Assembly: GCA_014607495.2 (NCBI GenBank)
Contig: CP053160.1
Coordinates: 12,462,001-12,526,000 of the forward strand
Direction of reading: 5' to 3'
From: Carposina sasakii
Lineage: Eukaryota > Arthropoda > Insecta > Lepidoptera > Carposinidae
DNA: 64,000 bases
The translations under genes and the position numbers were made by a program. The notes under the pieces were generated by a model. The model saw nothing but the letters and a program-made list of their open reading frames with translations. It ran no database searches and was not told the origin of the DNA. How positions within the stretch are numbered: position 1 is the first letter of the stretch; each line of letters begins with the position of its first letter. This document shows, one piece after another, positions 21,548 through 31,100 of the stretch.

Positions 21548-24500
21548 ATGAGTATTAGAAAGATTGTGTATGAAGCGAGTCGCTACGTTCGTGTTGGGAT
21601 GAGATGCGGCTTGGTTCCAATAGACAAGTTTGAGAAATTTAGACAATATGCCGTCCAAAGAGAATATGCTACTTGCCCTACTGGTATGAAGGTCACGATA
21701 TGCGGCGCTTGTGGATGTACAGGTATCAGGATTACACTACTACAGACTTAGTAGACCTGACATGCAGGTGTGACACCTTTGGTTCAGATGTTTCCTCGTT
21801 TTCTGCCATACTCTAAGTTTTATATCATTAGTTCATACTCTTACGTTTCATGTTTGTGTTATCTGGTTCTACGGTACTCTTTACTACCTAAAATGTATTA
21901 CTAAGTGAGCTCAGGAGATGAGCTAGCAACTTGTCACTGATCTTGCCCCCGCTAAACTAAACGTGGCTGTAGGATCTCCTTCTTGATCCTGAAGTTCTAG
22001 TTACCCAATTTTGGGAACACAGCTGTGTGTGTATTATTAGGTATACAGGGTGTAAAAAGACAACAATGTTTTTTTAATACCTCGTATTCTTTGTAAGGTT
22101 ACGATCATTTTCTTCTATGGAACCAACCCTGGGAAACGACAAAAAAATTATGAATAACTAGTGTAATTTTTTTGCAAGTAATGTATTCGTTTATACTTTG
22201 CTAACTAACATTTTGACATGGTAAGTAATGTAGGGGAGAGTTGGATATTACCGAGCCCCTAAGGACTTGGGTCCATAATTAGGAAAACGTTTGATATTAA
22301 ATTAAACAAAATGCAATAATTAGTAGAACATTTATTCAGGTACACATACCGTATGACAAAAAAAATCCAAAGTTGAAATAGAAATTAATTATTGTAAAAT
22401 TACAAAGACCTTTAGTAACGTAGTATTGTCAAACTGGTTCGATAATACCGTGCTTAGGTTTGATGAAATAGTACCTACATAAATGGGTATGTAACCAAAA
22501 TAATAATCATAAAAAAATAGTACAATTCAAAGAGGTTGGGCAGAAGGTGTACCCATTCTTTTTCAGTTAGCCTATCAAGTTCCACGTGTATGTTAAGGGA
22601 ATAACTATGTGAAGAGCCCACTGTAGAGCCGCTTTTGAAACTCGAAATCGCATGAATTTTCCAGTAGGTATGGAGAATTTTCCGTCGCAGTACAATCTTG
22701 AAAAATAAACATGTGATTTTGAGTCTCAATTTTTGTGGATAGCGTACAGTGGGAGCCTTTCGCTTAACATACCCTTTTTGTTACATCCTGTATAAAGTAT
22801 GACGATATATGTAAGAAAATCTTGAATTCTTTATTATTACATATTTTAATGAAATGTTCATATTTTCTAGATCCCATGACTTCTTCTTATTCCTTGGCAC
22901 AGATTTATCCAGCTAAAACGAAAATAAAATTAAATTATACTATGTTGATTTGTATGTATGTTTTTTTCATAGTTGATAATTTCGCGCCCCGGGGCGCGAT
23001 ATTGTCAAACTTGATCATTTTAATTTTTAAATTCCAAATAATATTGAAAAGTTTAAAGTATGTAAAAACGTATAAGTAACATTAATTCTACATTGTATAA
23101 GCTTTAAAAATGTATGGTATCAAAGTATTATAATAACACAGTATCACTTACCTCTTATGAAAAGTTTGTACGAAATTTTCTGCAAGACATGCTGTCTCCA
23201 TCGTCGCCCGGAAAGTACCTGCGATGCGCGGGGTAGGGTATAGGCATGTCGAGCTTCGATGTTTATGCACTGTATCGCAAAACTAGTGGATGGTTTTTGA
23301 TATATGCTGATGCGCGGAATTATCAACCGCGAGATTAATCCAACTCTCCCCTATTTGTACTTTGCTAACTAACATTTTGACATGGTATCTTTGAAAAAAA
23401 TGTTTGTTAACCGATTTCAGATGAATTTATGTAAAAAGCAATGTTAATATTAATGTAACATTGGACCTCAATATCTTGGAAACCCGTGGTTTCCCAGGGG
23501 TGCTTCCATAGAAAAAAAAAATTTCGATGTTACAAAGAATACGAGGTATTAAAAGAACAAAGTAGTCTCTTGACACCCAGTATATACCTAGGTATTTATA
23601 AAGTGATAGTTTACAGTAAAAATGATGAAACTTCGTAATTTTTTAGCTTATTATATTTACATCAGAATAAACACATTGTAATATACCTACCTAAGTTATA
23701 TAGGTATATAGGTACATACATATAGTCACGCCCATTATCCCACAAAGAGGTTGGGCAGAAGTGTGCAAATTACACACCCACTTTTCATCAGTTAGCCTAT
23801 TAAGTCCCACGTGGTAAGGGAATAACCAACTGCCGCTTTTTGAATCTGAATCCAATAGGAATGTTTCCGTGCCGTTCTAAACAGGTATTAGCTATTAAGC
23901 GTCAGAGCCTCGTCCGTTATATAAATATACTTATGGCATTATTTATAGCTTATGCGAATCGCGGGTGTCGGCAAGTTATTATTATAATCAATAGTTACAG
24001 TTGCATACATACATACATACGTGTACATATAATTACGCCTTTATCCCTTACAGGGTAGGCATGTATGTACATAATTAATTTTAAGAGTGCTTTTTGTACT
24101 ATAATCGTTTCATGTATGTAGATCATCATCATCATCATCATCAGCCTATTGCGGTCCACTGCTGGACGTAGGCCTCCCCCAGGGCACGCCACAAGACTGC
24201 CATGAGGGGTATTTGCCCATAGTCACCACGCTTGGCAGACGGGTTGGTGACCGTAGTTTGTATTTTGGACTATGTTGTCAAACACGGGATGCGCTGCTGC
24301 CCACCTCCCGGGAACCCTCAATCGCCTCGTACGATACCCACGGGCAGACATGGGGTGGTACGAATTCTACTTTGCCGGCACCACGCGGCTAGTATGTAGA
24401 TTATGCATGAATATATATCTACATGGCTATGTTCCCGAAATGGGGTAGCCAGAGCTGCAGGATCATAACGGAGATTCAGTAGCCACGTTTAGCATAGCGG

Positions 24501-27500
24501 TGACAGATGTTAATGATCAGTGGCAAGTTGCTAGCTTCCGTTGTCGACTCTTACGACATACAGAGAAGGAGATGCAGCTGAGGTATTCTGGTGGAAGCCC
24601 GCATCAGCACAGGTAAATGAATAAATCAATTTGGTATTTTCTTAGTCAAGCCTCACACACTTAACATTTCAGGCCAGCCATTAGCCCTGCTTCTAAAGCA
24701 ATGTCCGTTAATTGACGAGATTGCTTTATTCGACATCGCTGCCGGTTGTGGTTACGGCATGGAGCTCAGTCACGTCGATACGAAGTGCAAGGTGTCCTCA
24801 TACTCCGGAAACCATATGCTGTGTGACTCTCTGAGGGTGGGTACTTAAATATGTGATGAAGATTTTCAAGGAAACCACAGAAGGGATCTCCTACGTGATT
24901 TAAATGCTGTTTAAATATACATTTTGCCCTTGTCCGATGAGGTCCGTTGAGAAAATAAATTTAAAAAAATAAAATTATACTACATTTAACTTTATTACTT
25001 TTAATATTCATAATTTATCCCCGTGCTGCTGCGGGGCTTCACTAGAATACATCATCTACTTCCTTGCATGTCGTAAGAGTCGCGTAAGGCACTCGGACAC
25101 TCATAATTAAATAATCTGTCCCCGCTGTGCATAACGTGGATGTGGAATCTCCCCTATGATTGTTTTGCTACTGGCTACCCCATTTCGGGAACATAGTCGT
25201 GTCTATGTATATCTAATTGTATCTCATACATCGACAGCCGATTCATTTATTACCAGGGATGAACTTTGATTTCGTTGTAAAATTTTAATTCGCTTATCAG
25301 GGCGCAAATGTGGTGGTGATAGTGGCCCGGAATAAACGTGACTCGTTTGAAAACAACGCGCCTGTTATCACTGAGATCGCGCTGCAGATATGCAACGTGT
25401 GTCCTTCGGTAAATATATTTTTATACCGTTCTGGTAAACTGCTGCTGCAGTGCCTATCATTGTTTTAATTGAAGAGCTGCTAAATATATTAAGTTGCTTT
25501 TTATTCTAATAGTAGGAGCATTTTCAACATCATATTCAAGACATTTTTTGGATTTAAAAACAGGCGAAACATGTAATCCAACACAATTCAGTGGTTAGAT
25601 GCAGTTATTATATTAGTTACACATTCGAGTTGACCACAAATTTATTATTTATAGTGGACGCCCGCGACTCCGTCCGCGTGGACTACAGAAAAAAACAAAA
25701 TATCTAAATTATCCGGGATAAAAACATTTTCAGGGACTGTCACAATATATTCCTGAAAACTGCATCGAAATCGGTTCAGCCGTTTCTGAGATTAGCGTGC
25801 ACAAACGCACAGACAAACCGACAAACAGACAAAAATTCCAAAAATCATTGTTTTGGATACTATTGCGTTGATAAAGGTATTCTATAATATTTTTTCTTTT
25901 ATATCTTCCATGTACAGACAGCGATCCGTTACATTTTTATTATATGTATAGATGTATTTAGTGGTTGTTTACTGCAGGCTGTCACCATAGTCGCAACAGA
26001 GCCAGTCGAGAGTCTCGTCCCTTTGGTCAGCGAGATACAGCGGCTGCGCGGCATTTACGACCCGCACCGTTTGATGGGCTGCGTGGAACTACACTGTGTG
26101 AGAGCCAACACGGTCCTAGCTGACTTCCTGCGAGTGCCACCAGAAGTAGTCAGGGTGCCTGTGGTAGGGGGCGCTACTCCTAAAACAATGGTGCCGTTGT
26201 TGTCTGCTGCAACGCATCCGGGTGCTATGACCCAGGAACAGGTGAGTAGTAACATAATTATTACTATATCTCTTCTTAGAGTTTCTGTTCTTTTCTTCGC
26301 TATGTGAAATCCAGATCAATATTATCTTGTGATATTATCTTATTATTATAATCGTAAGTAGTACTGCCCCCCTAGCATGACCACGCATCGTGGATATCGT
26401 ATCGTCTCTATACAAAATTTAAAATGGCGGCTATATTTATCGTATTATGACAGGCTAAATGTCGATAAATCGGTTTGCCATATCATGTTTCGCAGGTCAT
26501 GCTACTTGGGCAGATTTCACTTCCCACTTTTAAACGAACTTATTCCGCCAGGTGGAATGCGTAACGTCAAGCATAATGAACGGAAACAAAGTAGTTGCAG
26601 CAGCCAAGGTATGCGGCTCGGAGACACCTTGCCTGGCCGGAGCGTACGCCGTGGCAAGGAATACCATCAACACCGTGAAGGGACTGCAAGGGAGGAAAGA
26701 CGTGGTGCAGTGCGTCTATTGTGACAGCATGGGCACATGTGCTCCTGACTGTCAGTTCTTTGCCAGCGATGTAAATATAATTCTGAATTTTATTTAAACC
26801 TAGCGAGTCCAAAGTTCAAGAGTCAAAAGTTCATGGTCCTTCGAAATTTCAATAAATATTCGACTTTTCAGGTTGTTTTGGGTCCTTCTGGTGTTGAAAA
26901 GAATTTGGGTCTTCCAGAGTTGACCAAATTTGAAAACTGTCTCTTATGCAATAGCCTTCCATATATCCGTAATGAAATAGCACGAGCCATATGGCTGGTA
27001 AGTGTACTTAGTTGACTGGTATACATATACTCTAAATAGTTTTTTACTCATACGTAACGTTTATGATAAATTCTTTCAGGTATATACTATGTGCCAGCAA
27101 GGAGGTGCGGGATCTCCGTATTGCCCCACTCCCTCCTGCTTCACCTCCAACCCTCCACCATGCGCACCGCCTGTCAACTGGAGCTGCGACTTCCCGGACA
27201 GCTGCAGAGACGAGTATTTGGCTTCGGTGGGCATCCACGGGAGATTTATATTATTAGCTCTTTTAATGGTTTTTGTCTAAGTTCTCATGCATCATTGGCA
27301 GTGTGTGATATTTAGGTATATCATGCGTAGGTATTGGCACCAACCCACGTGACATGTCATAAACGTGGAGACGTTCCCCGGTAGTCAACCCAAGTAGTCA
27401 ATCAAAGGTAGCCGCACTCAGGGACGTAAGTTACTGGTGGCAATTTGGCAAAATGCCACGGGCTCCTAACCGCCAACTCCTAACATAATTTAAGAGGCGT

Positions 27501-27858
27501 GGTTACTATGGCCCTCCTATGGCAGCAGCGTTGTGGGTGCCCTATGGGAGGCTAGCAGTGGAATTAAATAGGCTGATGTATTGTGAGTAATTATGAGATT
27601 CAGGACAAATCAACATTATTTCAGATATGTCGCGACATGACCGGCAAGTGCGGCAGTACGGATCTCAGCTGGAAGCCGCGTGACAGGTGCCCGGTCACCA
27701 TGGACCCGGCCAGCCAGGCCAAGGTCGCTGGCTCCCAGTGCCGGATCGAGACCAAGAGTGGCTCCTGCACCGACCTCAAAAAGGCCACGGAATGCAAGAT
27801 CCCACGTAGTATCCGCATCCAGCAAGAGATAAGAAGCAAGTGGAACAAATGCAACTGA
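21548..27858 (+). CDS. MDH-like pseudoenzyme with Cys-rich tail
   Basis: Eight exons: 21548-21722, 24673-24836, 25301-25408, 25978-26241, 26552-26770, 26872-26997, 27080-27226 and 27625-27858. All are GT-AG and in frame, giving 478 aa. Residues ~47-350 align with mitochondrial malate dehydrogenase: GACGCTGQPLALLLKQCPL (NAD-binding GxxGxxG, G53/G56/G59), LFDIAAG, GANVVVIVA, VRAN and GVEKNLGLPELTKFE. Key catalytic positions are changed: the proton-relay Asp of L-D-I-V-R-A-N is His188, the catalytic His of GGHAGKT is Ala215, and the substrate-binding mobile loop (PRKPGMTRDD in the enzyme) is about seven residues shorter. So NAD binding may persist but malate oxidation should not. Residues ~353-478 form a tail with 13 cysteines not found in MDH. 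The Arg-containing N-terminus could be a mitochondrial presequence. Role unknown. Confidence 0.85.
21905..22045 (+). repeat. GCTACCCCATTTTGGGAACA-family repeat, copy 1
   Basis: In intron 1 of the MDH-like gene. Motif order: GAGCTAGCAACTTGTCACTG, CCCCGCT, AAACGTGGCTGTAGGATCTC, TTGATCCTGAAGTTCTAG, TTTTGGGAACACA. At least eight other copies of this family are spread over the window. Confidence 0.65.
22233..23351 (+). mobile_element. TIR element of 1119 bp with TA duplication
   Basis: Perfect 14-bp inverted ends GGGGAGAGTTGGAT (22233-22246, complement at 23338-23351) flanked by TA on both sides, as for Tc1/mariner-type insertions. The interior has no transposase frame. It holds a partial copy (about 22625-22797) of the foldback element seen whole at 52221-52500, and a GCGCCCCGGGGCGC palindrome near 22985. 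A 30-bp sequence (TACTTTGCTAACTAACATTT and ten more bases) occurs on both sides (22194-22223 and 23358-23387). It sits inside an older TACAGGGTG-type element in intron 1 of the MDH-like gene. Confidence 0.75.
24120..24400 (+). repeat. LINE 3'-end type repeat (CTGCTGGACGTAGGCC)
   Basis: A (CAT)n run is followed by GTCCACTGCTGGACGTAGGC, CTCCCCCAGG and, further on, CGGGTTGGTGACCG and CACCACGCGGCT. This core is widespread in Lepidoptera as the tail of non-LTR elements. Shorter relatives are at about 59320-59370 and 60095-60145. It lies in intron 1 of the MDH-like gene. Confidence 0.65.
24425..24612 (-). repeat. GCTACCCCATTTTGGGAACA-family repeat, copy 2
   Basis: Minus-strand copy just upstream of exon 2 of the MDH-like gene: GTTCCCGAAATGGGGTAGCC, AGGATCATAACGGAGAT, CACGTTTAGCATAGCGG, GTTAATGATCAGTGGCAAG. 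This is one of the fullest members and ends with CCCGCATCAGCAC. Confidence 0.7.
25022..25208 (+). repeat. GCTACCCCATTTTGGGAACA-family repeat, copy 3
   Basis: In intron 2 of the MDH-like gene. Starts GTGCTGCTGCGGGGCTTCAC and ends CTACCCCATTTCGGGAACAT. It is in opposite orientation to copy 2, and the two flank exon 2. Confidence 0.7.
25654..25955 (+). repeat. CCGCGACTCCGTCCGCG-type repeat, copy 3
   Basis: In intron 3 of the MDH-like gene. Runs from AGTGGACGCCCGCGACTCCG through ATCGAAATCGGTTCAGCCG to CATGTACAGACAGCGATCCG and TTACATTTTTAT. It is closely similar to the minus-strand copies at 28345-28603 and 50268-50575. It ends 23 bp before the acceptor of exon 4 and therefore may supply that exon's branch region. 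Confidence 0.75.
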
Positions 27859-28025
27859 TAACATGATAATGTTCGGCTTCAGCAGCTTAAAAGAAAACTC
27901 TCTGGGACTGTTTATCTGGAAATCTTGTTTCTTTGTGTTGTGTGGAAAATTGTTCCTATAACCTAACTGTGATTTATTCCCAATTTGTATGTTTTATTTG
28001 TTGAATATTATTGTTACTTAGATCC

Positions 28026-28031
28026 AATAAA
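28026..28031 (+). terminator. Polyadenylation signal, MDH-like gene
   Basis: AATAAA, 168 bases after the MDH-like stop codon and within the interval shared with the convergent minus-strand gene. Confidence 0.6.
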
Positions 28032-28199
28032 TTATGACATGGCAACACGTGATTTGATTTTTCGCACCTTTACATAACCACTGCAAATAAGTACCTATGC
28101 TTCAGAATTTAGAAACGTTGCTAAAACAAAAAATAATTCATACATAAAAAAAGATTAAAATACATTTAATTCATAAAAACAAATGGACTTATAAAAAAA

Positions 28200-31100
28200 T
28201 CAGATATGCAACAAATTGGTAATCTTGCAGCGCACATTGTCTAGCTTCCCTTTGACTGCCCCAAACATTTTGTAGAGGACAGCGTGGTTTTCAGCATTAT
28301 CCCCTGTATCATCATTATCCTAAAATAAAACATACATATTATAAAAATGTAACGGATCGCTGTCTGTACATGGAAGATATATGAGAAAAAATATTATAGG
28401 AGACCTTTATCAACACAATAGTACCCAAAATAATGATTTTTTAAATTTTTGTTTGTGCACGCTAATCCCAAAAACGGCTGAACCGATTTCGATGCAGTTT
28501 TCAGGAATATATTGTGACAGGGAAAATATTTTTATCCCGGATAATTTCGACATTTTGTTTTTTCTCTAGTCCACGCGGATGGAGTCGCGGGCGTCCACTA
28601 GTATACAAATAAAAGTGCTTTGCTAAACGTAGGATCGGGAAATGGACGATCTGGCAATGGTCATTCTGAGACGTTTGTTCTCAACGAGTCACACTGTAAC
28701 CGGTAACACTGTGACTCGTTGGAAACAAACGTTTTAAGCAATGTGGCCGTTATGGGGAGAGGTTATTCAAGGAAGTCGAAATGATGGTTCGAAAGGGTCC
28801 TGAATTTCTGGCTACCCGAGACAAGCCCATCTCTGTGCATTTTATTTTGTATTTTTTTATACAAATTATTGTGTTCAGGTCAATCAAAATATACTTCTTT
28901 CGTCTAGTAGCTCAATGGTACGATAATATTGACGTTATAATAATTATATGAAAGCTGACGAGTATGTAAATAAATCAATCCATACATACCTATATAATAC
29001 AAATGTTACGGATCGATATTTGTGCACGCTAATCTCGAAAACGGCTGGACCGATTTCGATGCAGTTTTTAGTAATATATTGTGACAGGTCCCATTAACAT
29101 ATAGGCTATTTTATCCGGGGATTTTTTTTTTATCCCGGATAATTTTGACATTTTGTTTTTTATACAGTCCACGCGGACGGAGTCGTGGGCGTCCACTAGT
29201 ATATGAATATAGATAAATGGGTAATTATTACTAAAATATTATCAGCGTTTTATACTAAAAATGACTGTATTGATTGATGTACTGTACCTATAGAATATGA
29301 TAAATCACAAAATATGCTTACATGTACAAGTACAAGAATACGTATGTAACAAGTACCTACTACGAAGTGTGCTACGACGGGACGTACTCGTACTACGAAC
29401 TACGAAATGCTACGAAATTTATTATATTTTTTACAACAAAAGAATACCCTTTCAACTGCTTCATTTGCAACGTTATCGATAACCTCTTTCTCGATTTTCT
29501 TTACTTCTGATTTGCTTATCTAGAAGAAAAGAATAGAAATAATAAATTGTGAAATTGTTAGTCTTAACTAAACCATTCACCACCTTCACGACTTTTACTT
29601 AACACACTCATGGGAAATAAAAACTTTACCACAAATTCATTCCTATTGCAATCACGCATAAGTTACGAGTATTACCATCGACATTTATCGCTGTTCATTA
29701 CATAAAAGGTTTTTTATAGCTTACACCCCATATCACCGGTCATTTACTCGAAATTCCTAAACTAATTCTTATGGTTCAAATTGATAGTATCGAGTGGCGG
29801 TACTTTTGAATAAACGGATATTTTGACGGTAGGTACCATAGGTAACATACATTTTAATAATTATTATACCTTTGTAATTGTGAATCCAGAACGGTTGTCA
29901 TAGCATCGTCTAGTATATGTGTGCGATTTCTGAAATGAAGCAACATTTAAATATTACAGAACATCGTAGCAACTGGAGACGCTATTAAACCATTGCTTTG
30001 TAAACATACTTTTTACCTGTACCACAAACGAATACCTAGAAGAAGTATTAAGAGATGGCTTAGACAAAGTAACTCACTATTTATTATAACTAACTAATTA
30101 TTTCTCAATCGATCGCTATCGAAACATTATGTGCGTTATGATAATTTTTCGAAGCACCTTGTGCACCAAGAGTTAATAAATATTTTAAAATATGTAGGTA
30201 GAAAACAGTGAATTTTTTACATTTTTGGAATTCTTAATTAATTGTGATCAAAATCTTTTATTTGCAATAACTATTATAGGGTTTTAAAGATAACCTTAGC
30301 TAGACAAATGGCGATACCAGACGGTCCCCCTAAAGGGTTTTCTTCTGAGGTATAGTATGGCCCCAAAGATCTCTTTTTCTCCAGCATTTGTACCTGGCTG
30401 CGGACTTTCATATTGACTGGCTGAAAATCAAATAACATTCCCATTGCTTAAAAGAAACAAAACTAGGTACATAATCAGAATAAATAATGATTTAAAAATA
30501 GGCTATATATACTCGTATATAAGTATATGAGATGATTACATAATATTACCCTATGATATTACCTGACTTTCGATTATGTCGAAATCTTCTCCACCTCCCC
30601 GTTTTTTGAGTGAAGAACTGGCAATTTGGAGCTGAAAAATAATAATTGAGATTTGTTCAATATTAATGTTTTCTTTACTAATAAAGCCCAATAAATATAT
30701 TAGTGTTACCAAAACAATTACTTTTGAGTCTTCTTCAAATTTCTTTATTCTATTTTGTACAGAAACACGGACTTCTAATGTAATATCTCCTAAATCATCG
30801 GTAACGTCTAATGTTGCGGCCTCATCATTCGGATCCTGTAAAAAAGAAGTAAATATTAACACTTCCGTAAACACAACTAAGAATTCAGTAAACAAATCCC
30901 ATATTTTATTACCTCTGAATCCTTAAACGTTAAAAAATATCAATAATCCACCAACTTAATAAATAAAAAATGCTATTTATATTATGTTCAGTAAAGAACA
31001 TAAACTTTGTAATAAAATAATTTAGTTTCGTATGACAAAATAAGTTAACAACATTATGATAACAAGCATATTTTTTGGTATTTACATTACATTCGAATGC

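Noticed and set aside
26377..26724. Plus-strand frame of 115 codons
   Set aside because: It reads intron 4 and then exon 5 of the MDH-like gene out of frame. The MDH alignment and splice sites define the real frame.
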